Under the pieces are notes generated by a model. That model was not told the origin of the DNA and did no database searches. It saw only the letters and a program-made list of their open reading frames with translations. Shown piece by piece: positions 15,931 through 24,422 of a DNA stretch of 64,000 nt (the first letter of the stretch is position 1; each line of letters begins with the position of its first letter). This DNA comes from Chloroflexota bacterium (GTDB lineage Bacteria; Chloroflexota; Dehalococcoidia; Tepidiformales; Tepidiformaceae). The translations under genes were made by a program, and so were the position numbers. The stretch spans positions 1-64,000 of the forward strand of contig JACPOQ010000028.1 in the NCBI GenBank assembly GCA_016191435.1. Reading direction: 5' to 3'.

Positions 15931-17883
15931 TCACCCGGAGCGAAATCTGTAACCGACGCCCGAGACCGTCTCCACGCATGAGGCGCGCTCCCGTAGCTTC
16001 TTCCTCAGGCTGCGCACCACGGCCTCGATGACGTTGCTGCCGCCCGTATAGCTGTAGCCCCAGACGTCCTGGATGAGCGATGCGCGGCTCACTGCCTGGC
16101 CTTCGCGGTCCACCAGGTACTCCAGCACGCCAAACTCTAGCCGGGTCAGCGGCACCCTCTCCTTGCCGAGCACGAGCTCGCGCCCGCGCCGGTCCAGCAC
16201 CTCTGGGACGTCAACGCCAAGCTCCGCCGCGACAAGTCCAGCCAGCCAGCCGTCTACGGATTCCGGGCCGAAGTCGTTCACGTTCAGGTTGTAGACTTCG
16301 CCGCCCACCTCCATGGCGCCGCATGATTCGAATCCCAGCTTGTCGATGACGGGCTTGAAGGCGCTTTGGGCGGGCTCCCGCAGGGCCATGTAGATGCGCC
16401 GCAGCTGCGGGCGCATCGCCATGTAGTTGCGCTTGATGTCCAGCCAGCACGCCGCCTGCTCCGGCGATGGCATCTCGCCCCCCTGCTCCGAGAGCAAGTA
16501 GCGCACAAACACCGGACGCTGGTCGTATGGCATCGGGTTGGCGTCGATGTGGCGCTGCCAACCGCTCGCGATGGGATCCTGCTCCACGAGCGCAGCGTCG
16601 GCCGGATTGGGGCTGAACATCGCGTAGAAGCCGCGCACCACCCGGTCGCGGTCCCGCGCGACGTGAAACGACTCCGGCCGCTGCTTTACCCAGAGGCGAG
16701 CCGCGGCGGCAGCTTCGGGCGTTTCGTGCATCGCGGCGAGCTGTTCGATCGCAGCGTGGTCGTCCGCGCCCCGGGCCAACTCGACCGTGTATTGAGGGCC
16801 TCCGCTTGGAAAGAACGCCTCGCGGATAACCGGGTTCTCGAGGATGTAGAGGACGTCTGCCGTGTAGCGCCAGAGTTCCTCGACACCCGCGGTACTGACC
16901 TCATCTCGCAGCTGCCGCCACGCACGGCGGCGTAGCTCGCGGTAGGTTGCCGGATCTACAGCGCGGACGTGGCTGGCGATTGCGTCCCGCACCGCATCGT
17001 GCACGATGAGCCCATCGCTGCCGCTGGAGACGAACGGCAAAGCTTGTAAGCGCTCGAAAGCATCATCGGGCGCGGCGTGCGGGAGCATCGCCCGAAGCAA
17101 CGAACGCGTCACGCGCCGCACCGAAACGGCCGCGTTCAGCGCATCGCGTGTTGCCGGCTCGCCAACGTCGGCCAGGTACATGCGCGCGAGGGAAGCGACG
17201 ACCATGGGGATGGCCTCGCCCTCGAGGTTGCGGTCCGGCCGTTCGAACAACGTCGCCGCCGCGAGTCGTAAGGCCAGCGGGTGCCCGTGGACGAAGCGGT
17301 TGATTCGTAGCGCCTCCCGCTCGCCGACGCCGTTACGCGAGAGCAATGCCAATGCCGCGGCGTCTCCGAGCGGTTCCAGCGCCACCGAGCGCACGAGAGC
17401 GTGCCAGCGCGCAGATGCCAGCCAGTCCGTTACGGGCGGCTCGCGGCCTGCAAGCACCAAGCGGACGTTCGCGCCAAGGGACGGAAGAAAAGTCTCGCGC
17501 AACCACGCGTCGAGAAAGCGAAAGACTTCGTAGGTGTCGAGGATGAGCACGACGCGGTGGCTCAGGCGCCCAATCCGCTCCGAGACAGCTCCCAGCGTCG
17601 ATGCCCGGGAGCCGACGGCCGATGCCAGGCTGTGAATGAAGCCGCGGTCGGTCGGCTCGATGGCCCGGCAGTCCAACAGAACGACGGTCGCGCCTGCTGC
17701 CCGAGCTCGGTCGGCGAACGCTGAGACTAACGCCGACTTGCCCACGCCCGCGATGCCGTGCACATAGACCAGCACGGGGCCGACTTGATCGAGCACGCTG
17801 AGCACGCTGGCCAATTCGTGATCTCGACCGACGAACTGGGGAGGCGATTTCACGCCGGGGGCTGTGCGGACGTTGTTGGCCAT
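15931..17883 (-). CDS. STAND-type ATPase regulator with C-terminal winged helix
   Basis: Using ATG 17883 the protein has about 650 residues (a GTG at 17925 would add 14). Order of parts: PPQFVGRDHELASVL and Walker A HGIAGVGKSALV, Walker-B-like VVLILDTYEVF, NB-ARC-like helical region with GHPLALRLAA, a middle region that ends like a GNAT acetyltransferase (FKPVIDKLGFESCG), and a C-terminal OmpR/PhoB-type winged helix (LTRLEFGVLEYLVDREGQAVSR, VVRSLRKKL, GVGYRFRSG). AfsR/SARP proteins carry the winged helix at the N-terminus, so the order here is reversed. It lies ten bases after the YdhR-like gene on the same strand and is probably co-transcribed with it. It is a non-phage gene lodged in prophage DNA. 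Confidence 0.85.
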   Translation of the reverse strand: MANNVRTAPGVKSPPQFVGRDHELASVLSVLDQVGPVLVYVHGIAGVGKSALVSAFADRARAAGATVVLLDCRAIEPTDRGFIHSLASAVGSRASTLGAVSERIGRLSHRVVLILDTYEVFRFLDAWLRETFLPSLGANVRLVLAGREPPVTDWLASARWHALVRSVALEPLGDAAALALLSRNGVGEREALRINRFVHGHPLALRLAAATLFERPDRNLEGEAIPMVVASLARMYLADVGEPATRDALNAAVSVRRVTRSLLRAMLPHAAPDDAFERLQALPFVSSGSDGLIVHDAVRDAIASHVRAVDPATYRELRRRAWRQLRDEVSTAGVEELWRYTADVLYILENPVIREAFFPSGGPQYTVELARGADDHAAIEQLAAMHETPEAAAAARLWVKQRPESFHVARDRDRVVRGFYAMFSPNPADAALVEQDPIASGWQRHIDANPMPYDQRPVFVRYLLSEQGGEMPSPEQAACWLDIKRNYMAMRPQLRRIYMALREPAQSAFKPVIDKLGFESCGAMEVGGEVYNLNVNDFGPESVDGWLAGLVAAELGVDVPEVLDRRGRELVLGKERVPLTRLEFGVLEYLVDREGQAVSRASLIQDVWGYSYTGGSNVIEAVVRSLRKKLRERASCVETVSGVGYRFRSG

Positions 17884-17934
17884 CGGTCTATCCCATCGGG
17901 CAGACTCTACGCCAACGTGCGACACCAGGCGCGG

Positions 17935-18276
17935 CTACGAAGCCAGGCGGGCTGTCGCCGTCAGCGACGCCGCAACAGGCCCGCCAGAACTGCCCGTTGG
18001 CCTGCTGAGCATCTCGAAGTCGCGCGAAATGAGGTTTGCGAAGTTCGGGTTGCCGGTGACGCCCTTACCCAGGTCTGATCCCAGGTAGGCCCGCATAGCG
18101 GCCGCGTCCTGCCAGATGTAGACCCCACCGTAGGTGTTCTTGCCGGCGTCGGCGAGCCAGATCTTGCCAAGCAGGCCGGGCACGCTTGCGAAGGCCGGCG
18201 CCACCTGGTTCGGCATCGAGCGGAACTCGGCGTCGGTCATGTCTTTCAGGTTGAAGTTGACGATTTGGACGTGCAC
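17935..18276 (-). CDS. YdhR-like / ABM-fold putative mono-oxygenase family protein
   Basis: The GTG at 18276, preceded by GGGAGGAG, gives 113 residues. The sequence VHVQIVNFNLKDMTDAEFRSM, then APAFASVPGLLGKIWLADA and GGVYIWQDAAAMRAYL matches the YdhR/antibiotic-biosynthesis-mono-oxygenase fold: small ferredoxin-like proteins that often act on aromatic compounds or quinones. Function is unproven. It precedes the STAND regulator by ten bases, suggesting the regulator controls this pair or senses its substrate. Confidence 0.75.
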   Translation of the reverse strand: MHVQIVNFNLKDMTDAEFRSMPNQVAPAFASVPGLLGKIWLADAGKNTYGGVYIWQDAAAMRAYLGSDLGKGVTGNPNFANLISRDFEMLSRPTGSSGGPVAASLTATARLAS

Positions 18277-18511
18277 TGCACTCCTCCCGTTCTGTGATGG
18301 GAGGAGAGTACGGGTGGCAGCGCGGAGATTTATGAGGACGGGATGAAAAGATCCTGAAAGCGTCCGAACCAATCGGGAAGCTGTCGTTCCGACCATGGAC
18401 GACTCAGGCCGTCTGGCGTGCGCGCCGCGTCATCACTGTGGCCTCATCTGCTCTGGCAGCCCCAAGCGGCGACGCCGCGTGCTAGGTTCGGACGAAAGAG
18501 AGGAGGGGCAG

Positions 18512-18785
18512 GTGAAACCTCTACCAGGACAGGCGACGGAACCGTCGACCCTCCCTGTTTCTCGCGCGCGCAAGATGACGCGAAAAGTTGAGGAGCCGGC
18601 CGCCGCGGCAGTTCCGCCTCGACCGCTTGCACGTGGCGCCGTGGAACCCGCGCACCATCAAGGACGAGCGCTTCCAGAACCTCGTCCGCAGCATCCAAGC
18701 CGATCCGGACTTCCTCTGGCGCCGCCCTATCCTCGCCACCGCGGACGGCACCATCTACGCAGGCAACATGCGCTACCGCGCGGCG
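18512..18785 (+). pseudogene. ParB-like nuclease-domain protein, frameshifted and truncated (phage type)
   Basis: From GTG 18512 the first frame reads VKPLPGQATEPSTL and on to VEEPAAA; near 18595 homology moves to another frame that reads RQFRLDRLHVAPWNPRTIKD, ILATADGTIYAGNMRYRAA. That is the start and core of a ParB N-terminal (sulfiredoxin-like) domain, often encoded between HNH and terminase genes in actinophage-like prophages. It ends abruptly at about 18785. The frame break and missing remainder mean no functional product. Confidence 0.7.
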
Positions 18786-19089
18786 GGCGCCGGCGTCGGC
18801 ATGCGCTTTCTGAACCACGTCTGCGAGCGCTACTTCCGCGGCGAGAACCGCTACGGCCGCCCGGGGCCGATGCTCTTCCACACGAGCCACCCTGGCCTCT
18901 GCGCGGCGCTCCGACGTGACTCGAAGTGGGTCAAGAAGTCGGCACGGCTCTTCGGCGCGAACAAGCTGCGCAGCGCCCGGTCGCTCACTCGGGCCGCGCG
19001 GAAGCGAGGTGGCACGGAGATTGCTTCGGCGGTCGGTTTCGCGCGGTTCAGGGGTTCAAGTACGTTGGCTCCCGTGAGGGGTAAGCCAG
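18786..19089 (+). other. Phage remnant without an assignable gene
   Basis: The + frame continues open from the ParB fragment (ATG at 18801; MRFLNHVCERYFRGENRYGR, then DSKWVKKSARLFGANKL) but resembles no family I know. It probably joins the tail of another phage gene to the ParB fragment by deletion. Confidence 0.4.
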
Positions 19090-19562
19090 ATGGCCGGCAA
19101 GCGCCAGAAGCCGCCGGGAGAGCTTGTCTACCGGCGAGGTGGCCGCGCGAAGCCGCTTGTGCCAGTAGTCCCCGCCCACCTCCCCCGCGGTCCCCTGACG
19201 GTCTCGCCGACCATGCGGTCGCAGTTTGGACGGCGTTCTGGGCTTCGCGGGTCTCGGGCGCCGTAGATCTGGACGCCGACGGCGAAGCCCTCCGCCACTG
19301 GATGCTTTGCATCGACGAGCGCGAGAAGCTGCGAGCGGCGACGGTTCGCGCGCCGCTGGTGAAGGGGAGCCACGAGCAGCTGATGCTCAACCCGCTCTTC
19401 CGGCGGCTCCGCGACCTGAACCGGGAGATCGCCCGCGCCGAGGAGCATTTCGGGATGACGCCACTCGCGCGACTGCGGCTCGGAGTGACGTTCCTCCAGG
19501 AGCAGGCCGCGAAGGACGACCTGCAGGCGAGGCGGGAGCGGCGACAGCCTCACCCGATGTGA
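19090..19562 (+). pseudogene. P27-family phage terminase small subunit, frameshifted
   Basis: ATG 19090 opens MAGKRQKPPGELVYRRGGRA, typical of P27-type small terminases, and runs to LTVSPTM. Near 19200 homology passes to the frame DHAVAVWTAFWASRVSGAVD, then KGSHEQLMLNPLFRRLRDLN and MTPLARLRLGVTF, ending at TGA 19562. A one-base indel separates the two parts. The small subunit recognises phage DNA for packaging; this copy is inactive. The usual neighbour, the large terminase, is displaced 1.2 kb downstream by the EVE-domain gene. Confidence 0.82.
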
Positions 19563-19627
19563 CGTCGGCGGCTGGTAGCATGTTCATCGCGTCCTCGAAG
19601 CGGACACAGAAACGGCTGGCATCGCTG

Positions 19628-20725
19628 ATGGCTTACTACTTGGATTTGTTCTCTCCTGAAACCTACGAAGCGTTCACTCGATCCGATCGCGGCGTATCGG
19701 GCTTCAGAACCAGACAGGACGGAGTAGCCAAGAGAGTTCGCGCCGGTGACATCTGCTATATGACCAAGATGTCGCGATGGGTTGGGATTCTGAAAGTGAT
19801 CGATGGCCCGTTTCGCGACGCGACGCCGATCTTCGTCGAGGAAGATGACCCCTTCGTCGTCCGCTTCCACGTCGAACCTTCCGTCTGGTTACCGGTTGAA
19901 AAGGCGGTACCGATCCACGAGGACGCTGTCTGGAATCGACTCTCTTTCACGAAGGACCAGAGCAAGGCTTCATCCACATGGACGGGGAAACTGCGAGCAA
20001 GCTTGGTCAACATCGAAGATCCGGATGGGTCGTTCCTCGAAGAGATCTTGCAGGCACAGGCGTCGGCCGGCAGTACGGATTACCGCTATGAGGAAGATGC
20101 ATACAGGAGACTGCTTGGCCACCACGTTCGGCGAGCCGACAAGGACATCGCCGTAACCGTGCCGGAGGACGAAGAGGCTTCGACGGCGCCGGTCGCCCCT
20201 GAGGAAGTTCGGGAGTCCATTCGGGTTCAGGCTCTGCTGGCAGAAGTCGGTGCACGAATGGGAATGCAGATCTGGATACCGCGGGCCGATCGTGCGCTCG
20301 TGCTGAAGGAGTGGCGCGGCGACCATCCTCCCGTTATCGAGCGTTTGCCGCTCAATTACGACGACACAACGCTGAAGACCATCGAACAGATTGACGTCCT
20401 CTGGCTTAAGGGGAGAGCGATTAAGCGCGCGTTTGAAGTCGAGCACACGACATCGGTTTACTCGGGCATTCTCCGCATGGCTGACCTTCTCGCACTCCAG
20501 CCAAACATGGACATCAGGTTGCACATCGTGGCGCCGGTCGCGCGGCGCGACAAAGTCTTTCAAGAGCTGCGGCGCCCAGTGTTCTCACTCTTGGACCGCG
20601 GCCCGCTCCACGAGAGCTGCACGTTCCTCTCTTACGACAGTGTTCGGGAGCTTTCCCAGCAGCCCCATCTTGCTCACTTGTCGGAGTCTGTGCTCGACGA
20701 ATACGAGGAAGAGGCCGAGACGTAG
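19628..20725 (+). CDS. EVE-domain protein with C-terminal PD-(D/E)XK-like nuclease domain
   Basis: The 365-residue protein begins AYYLDLFSPETYEAFTRSD and SGFRTRQ, with GDICYMTKMSRWVGILKV and PFVVRFHVEP: an EVE-type fold (residues about 1-140), a family that binds modified bases in DNA or RNA. A charged linker leads to a C-terminal domain with RAFEVEHTTSVYSGILRMADL, an E-x-E/T pattern of PD-(D/E)XK nucleases, and a helix rich in Asp and Arg. The start ATG 19628 is chosen because the EVE domain begins there. Such fusions are best explained as modification-dependent restriction enzymes. It is intact, unlike the phage genes on both sides, and sits between the small and large terminase genes. Confidence 0.75.
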   Translation: MAYYLDLFSPETYEAFTRSDRGVSGFRTRQDGVAKRVRAGDICYMTKMSRWVGILKVIDGPFRDATPIFVEEDDPFVVRFHVEPSVWLPVEKAVPIHEDAVWNRLSFTKDQSKASSTWTGKLRASLVNIEDPDGSFLEEILQAQASAGSTDYRYEEDAYRRLLGHHVRRADKDIAVTVPEDEEASTAPVAPEEVRESIRVQALLAEVGARMGMQIWIPRADRALVLKEWRGDHPPVIERLPLNYDDTTLKTIEQIDVLWLKGRAIKRAFEVEHTTSVYSGILRMADLLALQPNMDIRLHIVAPVARRDKVFQELRRPVFSLLDRGPLHESCTFLSYDSVRELSQQPHLAHLSESVLDEYEEEAET

Positions 20726-20764
20726 CCAGTTTCCCGGCGCCTGCCCAACCCGTAGGTTCGCTGA

Positions 20765-21649
20765 ATGGCTCCCCACCGCTGGTACTCCTATGGCCCCGAT
20801 GTGACCGCCTGGATCGAGGCGAACTGCGTGCTGCCCTCGGGCGAGCACATCGGCCGGCCGTTCCGCCTGATGCCCTGGCAGAAGGACTGGATCAACGAGC
20901 TCTACGCCTGCGACGCGAAGGGCAACCTCCGCTACCGCTGGAGCCCATTGCGCCGGACGCTGCTGATCGAGGACGCGGCCCAGCGGCTGACGGCCGCCTC
21001 CTATGACAACGGCGCCCGGCCGTCGGGCGTGCTCGTCACGGACCAGCAGCTCAAGCCCGACACGGCGAAGCGTCTCCAGGAGCAGACGACGTCGCTGCAT
21101 GGCGGCGTGGACAACGCCTTCAAGCTGGCGGTCCTGGAGGGCGGGCTCGACTGGAAGCCGATGTCGCACTCGCTCGTGGACGCGCAGGTGGTCGAGACAC
21201 GCCGGCTGACGCGCGAGGAGTGCGCCGCCGCCTACGACGTCCCGCCACCGGTGGTCGGCATCCACGACCGAGCGACGTTTAGCAACATCACCGAGCAGCA
21301 CATCATGCTCTACCAGGACACCTTCGGGCCGTGGCTCACGATGATCGAGGAGACGCTGCAAACGCAGCTCATCGACCCCGAGCCGCTCCTCGCCGACCAA
21401 TACGTCGAGTTCGACCTGAACGAGGTCTTGAAGGGGAACCCGAAGGAGCGTTTCGAGGCACTCAAGGCGGCCGACTTCCTCACGCCGAACGAGAAGCGCG
21501 CCCTGGAGAACCGCGACCGCGTCGACGACCCGCGTGCCGACATGCTCTGGATGCCCCTGAACATGATGCCCATCGGCGAGGGCGCGGTGGCAATGGAGGA
21601 GCGGCTGGCGCGCCTGCAGGCGGCCAAGGCGGCCGAGGAGGGGCGATGA
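20765..21649 (+). pseudogene. Large terminase N-terminus fused to HK97 portal C-terminus by deletion
   Basis: The single open frame joins two phage proteins. Residues 1-60 (APHRWYSYGPDVTAWIEANC, FRLMPWQKDWINELYACDAK) are the start of a large terminase. From about residue 72 the sequence is HK97-family portal protein (RLTAASYDNGARPSGVLVTD, EECAAAYDVPPPVVGIHD, LYQDTFGPWLTMIEETLQTQ). Terminase ATPase motifs, its nuclease domain and the portal N-terminus are missing, so a deletion of roughly 2 kb is implied. The fusion kept the frame, which hides the damage from gene finders. Neither half can function in packaging. Confidence 0.85.
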
Positions 21650-21864
21650 CGCGGGAGGGTCTTCGGCCGATCCGTTGCTCGTCGTGTGGGAAGCTCGTCT
21701 GCGAGGCCGACGGGACGGTGGTGTTCCGGTGCCCGCGCTGCAAGCGGTGGAGTCGTAGTCCTCGGAAGTCACATCTCTTCCGGCTCAGCGATCCGGCCAA
21801 GATAGCTCACGAATCGCTGGATCAGTCTGTCACGGAAAGGCGGTTCCAACGCGGCGACCGATGA
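21646..21864 (+). CDS. Com-like zinc-ribbon protein, 3' end disturbed
   Basis: ATG 21646 overlaps the stop of the portal frame. Residues 8-37 (PIRCSSCGKLVCEADG, then FRCPRCKRWSR) are a four-Cys zinc ribbon like Mu Com-type translational regulators, which are common between portal and protease genes. After about position 21757 the frame runs over the 3' end of the opposite-strand gene, so the natural end is probably near SR and the last 30 or so residues are foreign. Confidence 0.55.
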   Translation: MTREGLRPIRCSSCGKLVCEADGTVVFRCPRCKRWSRSPRKSHLFRLSDPAKIAHESLDQSVTERRFQRGDR

Positions 21865-22356
21865 CTCAGGGTGATTCGTCAGCCACTGCTCAAGATAAGA
21901 CGGAGTGGCCGTTACAATGAGCTTGAAGTCGAACGCCAGCTTCGTTTCCATGAGGGGAGGTTCAGGCTGCAGAACATGGTATCTGTCGTCGCGGTTGCTA
22001 AGCAGAATGTCGCTGGTCTTGCTAGGCCAGCGCGATGCGCCGTCCACGTAGGTTCCAGCAAGGACGTGATCCGCGTCGAAGCCGGGGCAAAGCAGGATGC
22101 TCCGTAGGCGTTTATCTCCGCTGACCGGCGGCCGCCCCTCTTTCAGCGGAAGCCCGTTCCGCGCGAGATGATCGAACTGGAGGTCACACTCCTGGTTGAG
22201 AACCACGAGCCACGGGTATGTTGCCAACCTGCTCGCGAGCGCGCCGTTTTCGCCAAACGCAACTTCCGGGATCTCGACATCCCGGAGGATATGCGTCTGC
22301 TCGATTCTTCCCGTGCTGGGAACGCGGTATCGTGCGATGGGTTCACCTTCCGACAG
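21769..22356 (-). CDS. Unknown protein of the antisense cargo set, non-ATG start
   Basis: The coding-like frame reads GEPIARYRVPSTGRIEQTHI, VEIPEVAFGENGALAS, then YPWLVVLNQECDLQFD and ends IAEPEEM. No ATG, GTG or TTG precedes this stretch in frame; a CTG at 22356 is the most upstream sensible start and TTG 22227 would lose about 43 conserved-looking residues. The NQECDL motif recalls proteins of unknown function in phage and defence loci (often T-Q-x-C-D). It overlaps the upstream 129-residue gene by about 14 bases, so start by coupling is plausible. Confidence 0.55.
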   Translation of the reverse strand: MSEGEPIARYRVPSTGRIEQTHILRDVEIPEVAFGENGALASRLATYPWLVVLNQECDLQFDHLARNGLPLKEGRPPVSGDKRLRSILLCPGFDADHVLAGTYVDGASRWPSKTSDILLSNRDDRYHVLQPEPPLMETKLAFDFKLIVTATPSYLEQWLTNHPESSVAALEPPFRDRLIQRFVSYLGRIAEPEEM

Positions 22357-22732
22357 GTAGCGAGATCCATCGCTCCTTGATGTCAGGGCCTACCGCCTCT
22401 CGCCGGATTGCGGCCATCTTGGTCTCGTACTCGGCGATCTCCTCGAGTTGAGGAGCGACCGATGTCACGACTTCGTCTGGCAGACCGGCGATGATGGCCA
22501 TGCACCTGGCACGGGCCATGTTCGAAAGCATGGTGACTAGCCCGGAGCGTGCTTCTTCATGAGTCCACGTAGCGGGCTGATGGAATCGGAGGGTGCCGGC
22601 CCATTCCATTTCAAGTGTCGCTCCGCCGAGTTCGATCGCGTCCTTGGAGGAGAACGACGGGAATTCATACACTATCAGGTGGTCGCCAACCTCGACCAGA
22701 TTGGTGAATGTGGCAGGAAGGCTCTTAGTCAC
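22343..22732 (-). CDS. Unknown 129-residue protein of the antisense cargo set
   Basis: An open frame with good protein character: SFSSKDAIELGGATLEMEWA, HEEARSGLVTMLSNMARARC, and a helical C-terminus with EEIAEYETKM. No family recognised. It overlaps the TIGR04255 gene upstream by eight bases and the next gene downstream, making a coupled three-gene unit on the minus strand within + strand prophage genes. It may act with the TIGR04255 protein, but nothing in the sequence shows how. Confidence 0.6.
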   Translation of the reverse strand: MTKSLPATFTNLVEVGDHLIVYEFPSFSSKDAIELGGATLEMEWAGTLRFHQPATWTHEEARSGLVTMLSNMARARCMAIIAGLPDEVVTSVAPQLEEIAEYETKMAAIRREAVGPDIKERWISLPVGR

Positions 22733-23501
22733 GTGGTGTTGGCTCCATCTGTTGATGCATGTCCTCTGTGATCGACCATCGGAAGACCTGGAATATCCGT
22801 CGATTGAACTCGGCTAGCCGCGCAGGAACGTCGGCCATCCCAGTCTTCGCCTCGGTTGCGTGGTCGATATCCAATAAGTAATTGCCGGCGTCGTCTAAGC
22901 CGTGTCGGATGGCGATAGTCCAGTCGCCATCGGCGAGGGCGAAGATCTGCTGGGCACCTGTCACCTCTGGACCTAATTGGGGATCTGCTAGCGGCCCCAG
23001 CAGGGACGGGTTGATGCGGCCTGCCCATCCGCCCGGAAATTGCTCAGCCTTGAATAGGTTCACGTATCGCAGACCGACCCGCCCGAAATCGCGAATTTCG
23101 TAAACATCGGTTAGGGCTGCAAGTAGAACGTTGAACCTTTCCCCGAAGTCTGGGAAGTGACGGTAATCCTTGGTCTCCAGACTCAGGAAGTTCACCGCGA
23201 GGCCCGCGACCCAGGCACCGTCTTCGGTCCGAAATCGCCAAGTGGCTGGGGTCGGAGGCAACGACTCGACGGACGCAGGGAGGGATGCCCCGAGCGCTAG
23301 CCGGAACTCTATGCTCTCCTCACGTACGAACACAGGAAATGACTGACGCACGCGGTCCTGAAATTCGACAGGCACCGCTTGCCCGATCTTCAGTATCGGG
23401 TTGAACCGTAGCTGGCACACAACGGTTGTGAGTCCCGTCTTGGCGTAGTCGCATTCCGGGTAGGCCAGGTCGGCAAGCGCCATCCAACAACTCCCCGGCA
23501 C
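22725..23501 (-). CDS. TIGR04255 family protein
   Basis: The 258-residue protein has the family layout: an N-terminal VVCQLRFNPILKIGQAVPVE, the central RFRTEDGAWVAGLAVNFLSLE, IRDFGRVGLRYVNLF and the C-terminal RRIFQVFRWSITEDMHQQME. TIGR04255 proteins are scattered in bacteria, often near mobile elements and defence genes, with unknown activity. It is the first gene of the antisense set 23501-21769. Its intactness within broken phage DNA suggests selection on the cargo. Confidence 0.78.
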   Translation of the reverse strand: MPGSCWMALADLAYPECDYAKTGLTTVVCQLRFNPILKIGQAVPVEFQDRVRQSFPVFVREESIEFRLALGASLPASVESLPPTPATWRFRTEDGAWVAGLAVNFLSLETKDYRHFPDFGERFNVLLAALTDVYEIRDFGRVGLRYVNLFKAEQFPGGWAGRINPSLLGPLADPQLGPEVTGAQQIFALADGDWTIAIRHGLDDAGNYLLDIDHATEAKTGMADVPARLAEFNRRIFQVFRWSITEDMHQQMEPTPRD

Positions 23502-23666
23502 CCGATTCTACTGCCCCTTGGGCCACGTGGGCACCTTGCGTCGCTTGCATTCTCCCACAAGCCGCGTTAGGGCTCGGAACAGTGCGAAGCATCGTCCACG
23601 CCGGAGCCCCCCGCGGGCCGGAGCGAAAGTTCCGGCCGTTTTGTTCGGCCGGGGAAGGGGCAGCCG

Positions 23667-24413
23667 GTGCGGATCGACTGGAAGTCCAACCTTCGCGGAG
23701 TCGCGCGGTACCCGGCTGAGTGCAAGCTGCTCGGCGAAGGCGAGCCAGCCGGCACCTTCGAGGCGTACGTCGCCATCTTCGGCACGCCCGACCGTCCCGA
23801 CTTCTTCGGCGACTCGGACATCATCGAGCCCGGCGCCTTCACCCAGGCCCTCCAGGAGAAGGGGCTCCCGCCGGTTGTCTGGTCGCACGTCTGGACGATC
23901 CCTCCCGTCGGGCAGGCGCTCCAGGCAGTCGAAGACGCGAAGGGCCTGCGCATCAAGGCTCGGCTCTTCCTCGACGACGACGGCATCAGCGGCCAGTACG
24001 CTCGCTCCATCCATACCGGCATGACCGCCACGCCGCCCGTCGTGCGCGAGTTCTCGTTCGCCTTCGAAGCGAAGGAGTGGAGCGACGAGAAGGTCCAGAC
24101 CGGCCAGTTCATCCGCCACCTGAAGCGGCTGGAGCTGTTCGAAGTCGGCCCGGTGCTCGTGGGCCGTCACCCGGACACCGAACTCATCGGCGCCAAGTCG
24201 CAGCCGCTGGTAGTGGCGCCCGCGGCGCTCGACCGGCAGGCAATCGCCCGCTCTCTCAACACCAAGTCTCCCGCACACCTCCGCGCCCGCTGGGACGCCG
24301 CGCTCAAGGCCGGCGCCCGAAACGCAAACGCCGACCTGGGGCGGCTCAACGACATCCACGACCAGGCCGGCGAAATCCAGACCCTCGCCGTCGCCAACGG
24401 CGCCGAACGGTAG
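23667..24413 (+). CDS. HK97 family prohead protease
   Basis: The 248-residue protein (GTG start at 23667) has the U35 protease pattern: GTFEAYVAIFGTPDRPDFFG, DIIEPGAFTQAL, the likely catalytic His in VVWSHVWTIPPVG and Ser in VREFSFAFEAKEW, then a linker-rich C-terminus as in proteases with a scaffold tail. It cleaves capsid scaffold in HK97-like phages. It is the only complete structural phage gene left, and the capsid gene that should follow is cut after about 24 codons. Confidence 0.88.
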   Translation: MRIDWKSNLRGVARYPAECKLLGEGEPAGTFEAYVAIFGTPDRPDFFGDSDIIEPGAFTQALQEKGLPPVVWSHVWTIPPVGQALQAVEDAKGLRIKARLFLDDDGISGQYARSIHTGMTATPPVVREFSFAFEAKEWSDEKVQTGQFIRHLKRLELFEVGPVLVGRHPDTELIGAKSQPLVVAPAALDRQAIARSLNTKSPAHLRARWDAALKAGARNANADLGRLNDIHDQAGEIQTLAVANGAER

Positions 24414-24422
24414 GAGGCAGCC

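Noticed and set aside
20585-21772. A 395-codon minus-strand frame
   Set aside because: Antisense to the terminase-portal fusion, with a shadow composition of Arg, Leu and Val repeats.
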